Positions 24,616 through 37,785 of a DNA stretch of 64,000 bases are shown here, piece after piece. The translations under genes and the position numbers were made by a program. Under the pieces are notes generated by a model, which was not told the origin of the DNA, ran no database searches, and worked only from the letters and a program-made list of their open reading frames with translations. This stretch comes from Campylorhamphus procurvoides (Eukaryota; Chordata; Aves; Passeriformes; Dendrocolaptidae), in contig WBMV01000128.1 in the NCBI GenBank assembly GCA_013396655.1, positions 1,178,001-1,242,000 on the forward strand, read 5' to 3'. Position 1 is the first letter of the stretch. Each line of letters begins with the position of its first letter.

Positions 24616-27600
24616 TAATTTACTGCCAACCAACACAAACATACAATCACTGGTTGACAATGAGGGGGAAAAAAAAACCAAACAGAAATCGCTGTGCAAA
24701 AACCTACTTAAACTCCTGTCCTTCCCCTTCCTGATCTGAAGTACCCTTATTTTTGCCTTTTCTTTAATTTCAGTGCACCAAAATTCCTCCAGTGAGGCAC
24801 GACTGTGTAGGAGGCTGAAGTCGTGTAATTCATTTTAGGTCAGTGCCTTCCTGCCATGCTGCTCGTTAGTTTCCCTTTCCCAGTGTGGGTTGCCCATGAC
24901 CCCAAATCTCTCAAGGATGTCCCTGTCCCATCATGGGTCAACCATGCTCACAGTCCCTCTGTTGTGTCCTTTCCCCAAGCATGTTCAAGCATGCAGGTTT
25001 GTTGACTTCTCCAAACTGGTGCCCATGGGTAGACATGATATCCCCTCTGCAGCCTCACAGCACTTGCAAGCAGGCAGCTACACACTGTGAATGTGGGAGT
25101 CACAGGCAGTTCAGCTTCCCTTCAGCCTGAGGGCTCTCACCTCCAGACTCTTAATACAGTTGCATTACAGCTGGTTGTCAATACCTGCAGACAGATCCTT
25201 GCCTCCCCCATAGTGTTTCTGGCCTCTTTGCCTTTCTTTCCCTCTTCCCAGTGCTGCTCCTTAGAACAAGCAAAGTGTGGTGCTGATCTTGGGATACACA
25301 GGCAGGATGTGACTTCTGTGCAGGCATCTCTGCAGTTAGTTGCACACAACTCATCTCCATCCCAGCCAGAGCCCTGATCTGCTCAGCTGGTCAGAACTGC
25401 TGTTCTTACCAGCCCCATTACTTCTGAAATCAGGCTTTCCTCTTATATATTTCAGTTTCATTGCTCCACTGCTGAAAGGTACTTACACATGCACTTAAAT
25501 ACTTTCCTTTGCTTAATCAAAGCCTGTGTACTTGTATGCAAACACACTAATTGCAGGTAAAATTGCTCTTATGTAAGCCACTACTAGATGTTTTTCATGG
25601 AACTCAAAATGCACAACGAAGACCTTTGCGCCCATTAAACATTTTAGGAAAAGCTTTTACCTTTGGGTGAGGAAATGTGTCGTGGGGAATTTGAGTGCAT
25701 TATCATCAATATCTTTAGAAGAGAAGAATAATTTATTCCTGACAGTTGTCTTTTACAGCATGTCATTAGAATGATCCTTTTATAGCACCCGTTCATACAC
25801 ATGACATCTTAAGTCATACCCATCCATCTTCCTCAGCAGATAAAAGACTATCATCCTTCTAATATCTCATTTTTTTATTTGAAAGTCTGAGTCAAAAACC
25901 TTCACAAGCCTTAACAAGTCCAGCCTACCAGTTTCCTGGAATCTTCAAGTATTTTTCCAGGGCTATATCATCTTCCTTCCTTTCTGCCCCCACTGACTTC
26001 CCACCTCCCAGTCTTGTAGAAAAATAATAAGTACAAGAATGCAAGACACTTCCTGAATGAAGGACTAAGTGAAACAGACCATTTTACCAATCCAAATTAC
26101 TGATAAGCACATGATTCTGTCATCAAGAAGCTTGTCTGAACAGATGGAATATACACCTCATCTGTTTGGTTTTCAAAGCCACCCCCACCCCCACAAAATA
26201 TTCTCTAGTTAGAGAAAACTAACAGCACATATGAGGACAACTGTCTCTCAGATGCTCAGAACAGACAACAAACCAGCTGTGATTTGGTGACTAGCCTAGT
26301 AGAGACTCTTTGCTCTGGTCCTATATAAAATTATCATAATAGTTAATATATGATCCCAAGTTCTCCTCAGTCTTATCTTAGATCACTACAGTTCATTTTC
26401 TGTTCATATCTATCACTAAAGATAAATATCTGTCACCAGAGAGATAAATACGCACATCCCATATTGTGATTTCCTCACTTAAAACAGTCAGGGAAACCGA
26501 GGGTACTCCCACACATCTTTACATCTCCATGACCTGGAACCATCTTTCTGCAGCTGACCAGCTTGTTCTAAGTTCAACTCAATTTACATTTTTGTGACAA
26601 TTCTCAGTAAACAGATATGCTTCCTCTCCTTTGCAAGTAAATATTGTTTCATACTTGAATTCTTGACACAACTCTCACTGGTCCGTCATCTTCACACCTG
26701 CCTTCTTCAAGAACCATAACAGTGAGATTTACCATTCCATACACTGCATTTAGATAGTTAAGGTCCATTCAACATCAACTGAAAACAATGGTGTGTTTGT
26801 GCAGACACAAACTTGCAGGATGTGTTCCCTAAATATGAAGACTATTTCACAGAGTAACTGCATTCAGTCTATGGAAAAACTCCATGTACTGACTCACAAA
26901 GTGCTTCTTTACATATTGTAAGGCTCAGTAGCCCAGTCTGATGATAATTGTTTGCATTGCTGGCACTGGATGTCAGCATGCTGTCACTGAAGGAACACAT
27001 TGTTATGATAGGGCTATTAGTACAAAGATTATTTACCAATGAAGACAGAAAAGGTAAAAGAACCCACTCCAATCTTGTAATATAATTAGCACAGTGTAAT
27101 AGATAAGAGTTTTAATGCAGAAATCACCTCCTTGACGGTAGAGGGAAACTAACATTCTTCTGCTGCAATGTTAAAAAAACTGAAGTTTATTCTTCATGCA
27201 TCTGAAGGAATCTCTTCACAGCCAAGTCAGTACCACCCAAACAAGAGACAAAGAATAAAACCTGTACGTTTCAGTAAAGGCAAGCTATCAGATTGGTAGC
27301 TTGTTCGGTGATGGATAATGAATTGCACATTTATTTCTTGCTACCTCCTGCTCCAGTAGGAAAATTGCAGTGCAAGCCACAATCCTTCCAGTCAGAACAT
27401 ATAAACAATAAAACAAATTTATCCAGAATTCACCTCACTGTGTCTAGCACGCGGCATTGGATCTGAACTTTCAGTCATTCCAAAAGCAATCCTCTCCCTG
27501 AATTCACAGGGAAATCTCCCTATATTTTGTGCATACAGAAGTCAGATTTTATAGTAGGTCATAACATATATTTCTGAAGTTCATTATTTAGTGGTGAGTT

Positions 27601-28557
27601 GGATATTAAATATTTAAAATTAGGTAGAACTCTTTGCAGTTATATGGTATGGGGGAGGTTTTCTCCTAGTTTTTAATATTTGCACTTAATAGTGTTGCAA
27701 GTTGGTTATGTCCATTTTTCATGCTGGATACAGGTAAGGCAGTGAGGCTGATAAATAAATAGAACAAGGAGGTACAGGATTCTGGATAACTGGAAGTTAC
27801 CCAACACATCTGATAACTATGGATTTTTATCAAAAAACATAATGAAAGATTGAGAGCTCATCCCAAGCAGGGCAATTTTCACTTGTTACCCACATCAGTA
27901 GCAAGTAAATCCATCTGTTTGATCAAAACTTTGTCCAAGTGATGCATGGAGTACAATTTGCTGCTAAAGTTGTGAAAGTGAAAATGTGAAAATACAGTCC
28001 TTTGAATAATCAAAGACTCTGGGCCATTATACATTTTTTACAAGAAGACCTTTCCTGTTACTCTTTTTATTTTAGCCAAATTCTACTTTGAGTAGGCATA
28101 TTTTCCAGTCTGCATGCTCTCTACTTTTAATGAGATGCTTTGAGTGGGACTCAGCTAGAGATTGAAACATAAGACTCTAGGTGTGGCAAGTTTTGCTGCT
28201 CCTGCTGTACTCAGGGACGTCTACAGAGGGATTCAGCTCATTGCCCCATGGGCTTCTGCTCTACAGAGGCCTGAATCACTCTTGGGGTGCTGCCAAGCAA
28301 CCCTGTTGCCCATGTGTTGACCACACTGACCAGAATTTAAACATCTCCTTCACCTATACAAATAGGCTTCTCAATCTGGTATTAAATTTCACTATACATG
28401 CCTAAGTAAATTCCCTGGCTTCCTTTCTAAAACCCAGCAAGCAATGTTGCTGACATTGAACTTTCACACAAACACCACATATTTCCAAATTTCAGTTTGA
28501 AGTGAAAAAAACTCAAACAACAAAGCCTCTTTTCTTTTTTGTTTTCAATATTATATA
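24616..28557. other. Gene-free stretch
   Basis: No supported gene. The part at 24840-25380 is GC-richer and could be an old repeat, but I do not recognise one. Minus-strand segments at 25661-25712 and 26898-26986 have splice-like borders without further support. Confidence 0.55.
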
Positions 28558-28790
28558 ATCACAGAACCACAGAATGGTTGAGGTAGGTAGGGACCTCTGG
28601 GAGTGACCTTGTCCAGCCTTCTCTACTCAAACAGGGCCACCCAGTGTTAGCTGCCAAGGAACTTGTCAGGATAACTTCAGATAATCTCCAAGGATGCAAG
28701 GATGGAGACTCAACAACTTCCCTAAGAAATCTGTGCCAGTGTTTGGTCACTCTCAGGCTGAAAAGGCTTTTTCTGTGGTTCCACATGCCA
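28558..28790 (-). mobile_element. CR1 LINE 3' end
   Basis: The plus strand begins ATCACAGAACCACAGAATGG, the reversed CR1 tail, followed by GGTAGGGACCTCTGGGAGTG. The minus strand encodes the end of CR1 ORF2: a FSLRVTKHWHRFLREVVESP-type stretch, corresponding to the FFTxRVTxHWNRLPREVVESP motif of intact copies. It is 5'-truncated inside this motif and broken by substitutions. The element reads opposite to the CR1 at 20970-21230 and in the same direction as the one at 30918. Confidence 0.93.
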
Positions 28791-30917
28791 TTTTATAACG
28801 GCAACAAAATTCCTTGACCAAGTACATTTATTGGTGAGCTCAACACTGCCATTTGTGATTTAAGATTAAGAACTACAGATTAGTACTGCACCACTACTCT
28901 TACCCCTTGTGACTTGAAGAATAAAGCTGACTGTACTCATTCATACCCTCACAGCTGTGAAGAAATGATCTTCATAGATCCTTATAAATCTATGAAGAGA
29001 ATTGAGCAAACCACAGGAAAGACTAATGTCTGTAGGATAAAAGCAGAACTGGCTTATGTAGCCAGCTTCATGTTTATTTTAATATTATTTCTTTTAAGCA
29101 TAGCAGTCAATAAATTAAGTCTGAATTTGGGAGGTCATTTAACAAAAGCAGGAAAAAAAGGAACCTTCTAATCTTTATATTTTTATGCAGAAAAAAAATT
29201 GAAAACAAGACTAAGCTGCTTTCTCCAGCTCTATGCCTGTGGTAGATAAGCATAACTATATTCACTTCAGTAAGAATCACCAGATGATAATAGTTTAAAA
29301 TAGCCTGTGTTTTTAAGCTGTGTAGTTTTCAAATCATACATATATATATATGTTTTAATTCTAATATATGCTAAGAAGGTAGAAGACCAGTAATTTAAAC
29401 AAACAACCTCCCAAAAAAACCAAACCCAAACCGACAAACAGCCATTCAGAGGTTAGTGCCTTTAATGGCCTTAAAATTCTTCCTAAGGCAATTAAGATAT
29501 TCAAATAGCAACACCTGTTCCAAAACATCACCCGTGACATCCATGATGACTGAATCTTACAACATGCTTCATTGGTACTTGACTCTCAGTTTTCTTTTGA
29601 CATTCACAGTACTTCAGTGCTACACTTGAAATTTAACTAGTTTTGCCAGTGTGTGTCATCTTCATATACTGTTATAAGAATAAAAAGAAGGGTAAAAGAG
29701 AGCCATCTTTACTTTCTGATCCCCCTACCCCCCATTCCTGTTTCACACACCATATGGAGGAAACAAATAAACGCATAGAGTTCTTGTGACCAGAAGCTAC
29801 AGGTTTCCTGGGAGGGCGTGTAATAGAAGTGGACCATATTATCTTCCACACATCTCATGGAAAAGTAGGTAACAACCTTTTACATAGTGTCTGCATGCCT
29901 AGAGAAGCAAGTAACTTCTACTAAGTACGTCCTCATCTAGTCCCCTGCTGTTTCCCGGGAGAACTTGTCAGGCTTTGCTGACTTCTTGCAAAAACTCAGG
30001 TGAGGAAAAAGCCAATAGCATCTCTGTGTTGGTCTCAGCAATTAAGTATTTATGTGGCATCAAATCACTTAAGAGGGAAACAAAGCCAGAAGTCTTGTAA
30101 AGGCAACAGCTCATGTTGCCTGTGTGCCAGTGCCATCAGAATTCACAAGGAGAAGACTATTATTCTAGCATCCCAGAATATTATCCACATTATAGAGCAT
30201 GATATCAGCATTAGAACAGATTAATTCAGTAAGATCAAAGCTTAGCAGTCTGTTTCCAACACTGGAGGGCTCATGATGAATGGTCCATGATGGCTGAACA
30301 GGGAAAGCATTTAAGAAGCCACAAATGTGCAGAATTATCTTTCCCTCCTCTACCACTGGCTCCATGATTTCTTGATGTGGGACTATGGATATTTCTTTTA
30401 TTTTTGTAACACTTTTTAAAGCTATTTAGAGTTCTGGTTTACAGAGTATCCTGTGACATAAACTTCCAAATGCAGTTTTGAAAAGACACTGATGGACCAG
30501 CTACTAACAGAAGCCAGCAAGCAAAAAGCAAGAAATGCCCGAGCAAGCCAGAAATCATTTTTTCTTTGGTCTTTGCAATGTTTTTCAAAGGACAGGGTCT
30601 CTGTTTTTCTTCTATTTTTCAGGCTTGAAAATAGTAGTATCAATGAGCTGCCCTCAGAGGATGCAAATTCTGGTATTTGTCAGCCTCATGCACAGGGATT
30701 TGGAGGGAAGTGCTTCCCTAACTGCATCCTATCTGGATGTGCTATGATGCTATCTGGTCCTACCATATCAGGAAGCACCAAGAGTGAGCTGTTCCATGAG
30801 GAAAAGGGAGCCAGAAGCCAAGCATGATGACAAAGCTGACAAAGGCAATGGTATCAGCAGCAAGAGCTCAGTCTTACCATATTGTGTAAGGTGAGATCCC
30901 AGAACAGGTAAGTCCAT
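28791..30917. other. Gene-free stretch
   Basis: No supported gene. It contains a short (TA)n run at about 29341-29351 and an A/C-rich patch near 29400-29440. Confidence 0.6.
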
Positions 30918-31305
30918 AATCACAGAATCATAGAATAGTTTGAGTTGGAAGGGACCTTTTAAAAGGTACAACCCCTCTGCAATAAGCAGGAACATCTTCA
31001 ACTAGATCAGGTTTCTCACAGTCCCATACAACCTGATCTTGAATATTTCCATGTATCTCTGGGTAACCTTTTTTGGCTCTTGCCACTCTCATTTTAAAAA
31101 AGGTTTCTTCCTTATATCTAATCTAAATCAACTCTCCTTCAGTTTTAAACCATTAGCCCTTGTCTTATCATGTAAAAGTTCTTACCATATCCTAAAATGT
31201 CCTACCATGTAAAAAGTTCTTCTTCCTCTTTTTTTATAAGTTCCCTTTAGGTACTAGAAGGCTGCTATGAGGTGTCCCCAGACCCTCCAGGCTGAACAAT
31301 CCCAA
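30918..31305 (-). mobile_element. CR1 LINE 3' end
   Basis: The plus strand starts AATCACAGAATCATAGAATAG and continues TTTGAGTTGGAAGGGACCTT, the reversed CR1 terminus. It then runs through AACATCTTCAACTAGATCAG, CACTCTCATTTTAAAAAAGG and GGTGTCCCCAGACCCTCCAGG, all known segments of the reversed CR1 3' UTR and ORF2 end. A short internal duplication places CATGTAAAAGTTCTT at 31169-31183 and again, with one extra A, at 31206-31221. All frames are broken. The 5' truncation point is near 31305. Confidence 0.9.
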
Positions 31306-34300
31306 ATAAGTAATAAGCCATCAGGCCTGAGGTCAAGAAATCAGTCCACAAGTCAGTACCAGGATCTGGCGTGGGAACAGGCACAAGCAACAAGCTGCAA
31401 CGCTGACTGCAGTGTGTCCCAAGGAGGAACCAATCTCATTCCCCAAGCAGCTGTGGGAAGCTTCTGACATGGAAGCCTTCTTCCAGCTTTTGCTCAAAAA
31501 GCCCCATGACAGAAAAGGCTTCTCAAATATCTCTTTCTGACCAGAGACATGGCCTTGAGTGCAGAAGGCCAAACTACTGGGAGGGGTGTGGAGTCACGCT
31601 CCAAGTTCTGACACTGCCATCCCAGAGGCAAGGGGGGGATTTCCTTGATGTCTGCATTGCTCCATACATTGCAGTTACTTCTGTGGAAAATGCTTTACAG
31701 GCTGGATGACTGACGTGACTTCCTTGTTTAAGTCTGTCCCCTCTGGCTTGGCCCTTCATTTACTCTTTAAAAAAGCTATTGAGTGAATTTCAATTTAGAT
31801 TATTTGAAATAACAAGATTTTAAAGGCAGTCTAAGTACAGGAAATCACTGTTCAAAGGCCATAGCTGAACCACCAATTTCATCTTTAAAATGGATTTATA
31901 TTCCATCCTCTCAAAACTCCTGTCAAAAGTAAAAACAAAAAAAAGCCTCAACCCACGAGAGCTGACATCAGGTCAACCAAATAACGTCTTAAGCATTGCA
32001 CTGATGGTACAAGTGTGTTTTCAATGAGAGTTTGGTGAATGACAAATTCCCCCATTCAAGAGTTGCTATAATTCAAAACCTAACTGAAAGTTACACAAAC
32101 ACCTCAACACTTTTCATCACTTAGAATAATACTTTGTGAGTTTAGTGCATGTAATTTCAAGACAAAATATGTGCATAAAAGCTAGCTTAAGGGACTCGTG
32201 CAGGCAATAACAAACTCAAAATGACTACTCATAGGATTAAATACTGTATGCAGGAACCAGCAATTTTAACCTCATTAAATGTAGAGTAATCTCAATTCAC
32301 TAACTCAGTTACTTAAATAATTTGCACAATCACTATTCCTTAATTACTATCACAACTTTAATAGCAAAGGTGTAAAACTGTGGAGATACCATTAAGTAAA
32401 AAGTTGCTACAGAATATTTATAGGTTCTCCTCCAGTAATTTAAATTCATTCTGCCTGAAAATGGAGCTTGGAAGAACACTGACTATTAAAGCAATGGTCC
32501 TTCCAAATTTGCCTGTTACTTTAGAAGAATTTAAGATGCAATCTGTGAGAGTGGACAGAGATGTAACGAACTCTAGATCTGATATAGGGAGGCCAGCTTC
32601 ATGATCTTTTTTTGTTTGCAGTCTTGCATACAAATTTAAAGAGGGATGGGAATGGGCTCTGGATCAGTCTTTCACTTTGATTAATGTGGTTGTATGGTGG
32701 TGGTGCTCAAAATGATCATTTAAGAAAGCAGTAGACAAATAAGTGAACTGTCTTGAGCTTTTCCCCATCTTGGAGATGGGGAAAAATATTATCTTGGAAA
32801 GAAGGAGACAGGACAGCAACAGAGGCATATACAACTTGTCGGGGTAAGGATCATTGTTGAACTACCATCTTAGTAACTAGTTCACTGTGAATAGAAAAAG
32901 AAAGGGATGAGGAGAAAGTTCCAGGAGTTCTCTTGGAAAATTAGCAGGGAATGGAAGGGGAGAGGGAGGAAAAGGACTTATCTGAAGGGCACACTGAAGA
33001 GGCAATCAATCACAGAAAAAAGAAGAGAAGCAAAGTATCACAGTCACAGCTGAAAGTAGCACAGGAGTCAGGCAGATCCATAGCACTAAAAGAAACTGCC
33101 TCCTCAAGAAATCAGAAGTCAAATGCTGATTTTGAGCTTAGGTGCATAAGGAGGCTTTAGGAATGTTTTTAATAGAGCTGGCTGAGACACAGAACTTGCT
33201 TTAGTTTTAGTGCAAAAACAAAATTTGCATGAATTGGTTCATTATAATTCTTTCATATGTTGCTTTTTCCCCTGATTTCTACAGCTGTATAATGCATAAT
33301 AGTAAGAAAGCTGTACCCATTACATCTACAATGATACATACAGTACAATAATAGAATATGAATGAGCCACAAAATAATGAACTAGTAAAATCTATAGAGG
33401 AAAGAAGTCTATTTTTTTAATTTGCTGAGAAATAGACTACAGAAGCATTTAAACAATCATCTGTAGACTCTGCCCTTTTCTCAGCATATCTGGAAGCACA
33501 GGCTCTTCCCTGACACCTCGGGAGAGAAGCTGCCAAGCATGACTCTGCCTTCGCTGCTGCAGCTACACCCACTCCTGTACTCTGTTGCAGCATCAGGGAG
33601 CAGCAGTCTCCTTCTTTTTCTTCCTGTGAATGTGTGTGAATGTCCACCAGCCATGTGTCATCTCAGACATATTCCTGCCAGTGGCTAACCTAGCCCCCAT
33701 CACCCTGAAATTCAGAGGGAACACAATGCATTCCTGCTTAAGGAATGTCCACCTTTGTTGGTTAGCCCAGTTTTGGGGTCTTCTCCTAACACAATGCACT
33801 TAAGAAGCTGTCACTGCTGTTTCACACCATGTGCCCATGTATGTAATTTTCATGAACTACCTTCCCTTTTAGAGATGCAAAGTGATCTGCCTCTGGTGTC
33901 TTTCTCTCTTCGGTTTTGGATTCTTAGTGATGTTCCCATACAGGAGTTCTGTTCATCTCCCTGCAAGTGCCAGTCTAGATTGATTTCCTCTCCTCAGCAG
34001 GCTCCAGTCAATCTCTCTAGAACGATTTCCAAATCTTCCTGTGATCTCTCTCTGGCACTTGGCTGCAGCCCAAGTCCTTCTGGAACCTGATGCCTCATTA
34101 AGGACACTTTATAAGTGTAGGTTTGGGACTGAGTTGTGAAAAAAGGGGAAATTGTTTTACTTTCTGCTTTCATTCTTTACTTAACATGATGTATATACAG
34201 ATTTCTGTCTCTATACCAGAACCTGAAATATTTTAGTGTTCTTTCACATTTAGCAGTAATATAAAATAGCAGCAGCTCAGTTCACTGCATTAGCAGTACT

Positions 34301-34732
34301 TCTATTACTTCCAGTGTTTCATCCAAATATTCTAAAGTTAGTTTATGTCCTCAACACTGTGCCTCTAGACTGTGCCTTTAGACTACAGGTTTCTCAGTGC
34401 CTGCTGTGTTTGTACAGTCTCTGGCCAAAGATCCTTCCCTTACACACTGCAACTGCTCAGAGACCCAGAAGTACCCTCTGCAATAAAATTAAACATGGGT
34501 TTTTTCCTGTGACACACAGAGTGTGTCAGGCTTCGAAATGTTTATTATACTGTCCTAGGAGAGAAATTTAATGTGTCTAGCTACTCCTGAGTTTTGCAGG
34601 GTCATTTTCTAAATCCAGGGAGGCATATGCACAACACGGCAACTCAAACAGACGCAGCAACCAGTGCTCCAAATTTTGGCTTCACTTCATCTCATTACAA
34701 AAAGCAGCTCATGTCCTGCTGTGGAGGAGGTG
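31306..34732. other. Gene-free stretch
   Basis: No supported gene. A perfect 12-bp-stem hairpin lies at 32759-32785. Open frames such as 33755-34090 (plus) are serine/cysteine-rich low-information translations with no recognised domain. Confidence 0.6.
32759..32785. repeat. Perfect 12-bp inverted repeat (hairpin)
   Basis: TTTTCCCCATCT and AGATGGGGAAAA are exact reverse complements separated by the three bases TGG. The role is unknown. It is not followed by features that would make it a tRNA or microRNA precursor. Confidence 0.95.
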
Positions 34733-34800
34733 CAGGATTATGCAGGAGGTCAGACTCCATCATTCTGCTGATCCCTTCTGTCCTTTACTGTCTAAAAATA
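34733..34800 (+). mobile_element. Ancient CR1 LINE 3' terminus
   Basis: GGATTATGCAGGAGGTCAGA is followed by a degraded ATGATCATAATGG block and then GATCCCTTCTGTCCTTTA. This is the terminal block of old amniote CR1 elements, where intact copies read GGTCCCTTCTGGCCTTAAA before the tail. Only about 70 bp are alignable, and the ATTCTATGA-like tail has decayed to TCTAAAAATAA. Confidence 0.65.
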
Positions 34801-37244
34801 AGTTTTCAAAGCCTTTCTTAGGTCTAATGGAGGCTTCATAAGAAATCCTTGAACTGAAATCCACTGCTGGATTCATGCAAACAGCTGAATGGATCCATTT
34901 GTAAGTCAAGGCTCTGATCCAGAAGAGAGATAAATTCTTATTCACTTCACTAGCAGTTTTTAAAATTGTAAAAGTTTATGCTTGATTCTGCACTTCCTGC
35001 AATTTCTTTTAAGTGACTTTCACAAAGGACAGTTGACTAATATTCAGTACTCAGCTTTGTACAGGAGCTGGTGGTCACAAAAAGTGCAAAGCAATATTCC
35101 ATCAAATTTCCTTGTCCTTCTGCACTTCAGTGGGGTTATTGGCTGTTGCTCTTGAACATTTGATTTACAGCAGCAGCACAGGAGATATTACCAGTTTTTT
35201 CTTATTTCCTGAAGCTAATAATTCATTATACAATAGGAAGCTAACATAAGAATATTGAAAATGGTAAAAAAATAGTTTTGGGAAATATCTAGTTCCTGAG
35301 ATGATAGAGTTTGGATCAACTTTTCTAACCAAAAATCACATATTGCTTTTTTCATATTATTTTCATTGCAGCTGCTGAACATGCTTATCGTAATTTCCAC
35401 TTAGAAGAATAACTATGGTTTTTGGAGACCTCTCCTGTATTAAAATGTTTGGGCCTAGCAATATCTGGTATCTGAGCAATACAATATTACATAAAATTCT
35501 TGGATTTTAATAACATTTCTGGATATGGATCAGTTAATAAACTTTGTTTCCCCAAACACCTAATAGATATCCAGCTATGACTGCTTAATGAATGTTTCCC
35601 CGAAATGAAATCTGGAACATTTCAAACTACCAGACTGAGGGAAAATAATTCTCTGTAAGAAAAATACCCGTTGCAGATTCAGCTCTACATAAGTGAAGTT
35701 TACTTTATTTCCATTGCCAGCATTTTCACCTTTGAAAATCTTCTCATATAGCATTGTGGTAGTCTGTTACGTTCACAGTGATTATTTACTGAACAATCTG
35801 CTAAAATAGATTGCTGGAAGTGAAAGGCCAATTATTCCCACACAGTCCAACTTTCATAAGTGCTGTGTCCCTCTGGAACTATAGGCTCTGTGGGGAGAGC
35901 TGGGCATGCAGCCTTTCCCAGGGGCAGCCTTGAAAGGCTTGAACATTACCTTAGGACTAAAAGCCTGGATACTTTGAAGTTTTGTCATTCAAAGACAAAT
36001 GGGCCCAACTGCAAACATTAAGCCCTCTCCCTGCTCTAGGGTGCAAAGTACAGAGATGCACTTTGCAAAGAAAGCTGTACAGTCCCCGACAGGGAGCTGC
36101 CACTTGCTGACCTCAGTGCAGGTGTCAGGCTTGTGAGGCCACCAACCAGGCAGCACCTATGCATTGGCTGGAAGGTGTGCAACATGCCCTGGAGACACCG
36201 TGGGCTGCACACTTCCATCTTTCTTTTTATGGGAAGGGAAGGCTGAGATTGGGAACAAGTCCCAGTGATTGAGCTTACATTACAAACCTGACACAGGGAA
36301 ATGCCAGCCAGCCCTAGTATGAATCCAAGCTGGACCAGCACAGGCTTGCTTTGTAGTCCTGCTGTACAGTCCTGAGCTCAGGCCAGTAAACCAGCTTCCT
36401 CTTTCCCATCTTAACACTTTTATAGTCTCTGCTACAGACAATGCCTCATCATATTATCACAAAAAAATAATATGTGTGATAATAGTGGAGTTGAATCAGC
36501 AGTTGAATGAAGGAGTGCAACTCTGGGACTGAGCTGATGATGAGCAGTGCATCACTGACTGCAGAGAGGCAGCCACAGCTAAGGTAACGAAACATTAGGG
36601 ACTGTGGTTCCTGTGATAAACATGCCACTTCCTTGCTGCTTCCATCAAAGCATTGTATGAGAGCATTACCGGTCAACTGTATGTAGGTGACATAGTTGCC
36701 AACCTGCTAATTTATTGGGGTTTATCAAGCAAATAGCAGCAGTGGCTGTGGAAGAATTATTAGCAAATGTGAAAATGGATTTTGTTTCATAATTGTCAGG
36801 ACACAGTAATACATTGGTAATGGGACAGTGGTAAACAGTCCCACTGTTTTTCCAAAATGATAAATTAGAACAGTTCAGCCAAGCCAATGGTGTACATTTC
36901 TCTTGAGTTCATGAACTGGCTTTTGACAGAAAAACACGCAGACAGGAAAAGGGGGAAAAAAACACAAATATATACACGAAGCTGAAGCTAAGACATCCTA
37001 GTTAGGGATTAGCTTTATTTTTATGGCATAAGTGAAAAGACAGCAAGAATGACCTTTTCAGTGAGCAGATACCTTTCAATCTTGTCAGTTCAACATGTGT
37101 GGGTATTGCAGCTGATGTACTGAACTATAAAATGTCATAAACATCAACCACAAGTGAACTCTGACTGGTGTATATATACATGGGTTGCAGTGTCAGTTTT
37201 GCAAAAGAGACAAAACAAAACAGAGCTTACTATAGCTTACTTAC
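34801..37244. other. Gene-free stretch
   Basis: No supported gene. A 101-codon minus-strand frame at 36036-36341 starts with a signal-peptide-like hydrophobic stretch, but it has no other support. See findings. Confidence 0.6.
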
Positions 37245-37785
37245 TCAGCTTTCTTAGCTGAGGAAGGAAGGCAGCACAGGAGAACATCCAGTCCAAGGAT
37301 TTCACAACCTCTCTGGGCAACCTGTGCCACTGTTTGATCAGCCTTTGAGTAAATGTTTAAGTGGAACTTCCTGTATTTCAAACTGTGCCTGTTACTGTCC
37401 TGACATTGGCCACTAGAGTCTGTCATCTTTCCTCTGGCCCATTTCAACCCAATCAGGTATTTATGCAAATAAATGCAAATAGTAAGATCCCCTGACTCTT
37501 CTCTTCTCCAGGCTGCACAGTCCCAACTTTCTCTGCCTCTCCTCATGTGGAAAAGGCTCCTGTCCCTTAATCGTCTTCTCAGACTTACACTGGACTTGCT
37601 CCAGTACATTCATGTCTTTCTTGTGCTGGAGAGCCCAGCACTGGACCCAAAACTCCAGATATGTTTCACCAGTGCTGCATGGACAGGGAAAGTTCACCTT
37701 CCTCAATCTGTTGACACCCTGCCTGCTGCAGCACATGGCCACAACCCACCGGGTCCCATGTGTCAAAACAGAACACAAAACTTTT
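37245..37785 (-). mobile_element. CR1 LINE, ORF2 C-terminal part, tail missing
   Basis: The minus strand encodes the last part of CR1 ORF2 in broken frames. A YLEFWVQCWALQHKKDMNVL stretch corresponds to the LEYCVQFWAPQYKKD motif, and SEKTIKGQEPFPHEERQRKL and LGLCSLEKRR correspond to KMIKGLE...EERL and LGLFSLEKRR. Further on come YRKFHLNI and a GCCCAGAGAGGTTGTG block that encodes PREVV in intact copies. A frameshift separates these blocks near 37500. At the low-coordinate end the final 3' UTR and the ATTCTATGA tail are absent, so the element is truncated at both ends. It adjoins another CR1 segment in the same orientation. Confidence 0.92.

Noticed and set aside
24632..24657. 26-nt minus-strand segment that would bridge phases between other mini-exon candidates
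   Set aside because: It adjoins an old CR1 copy, its donor is weak, and it was found only by searching for a fitting phase.
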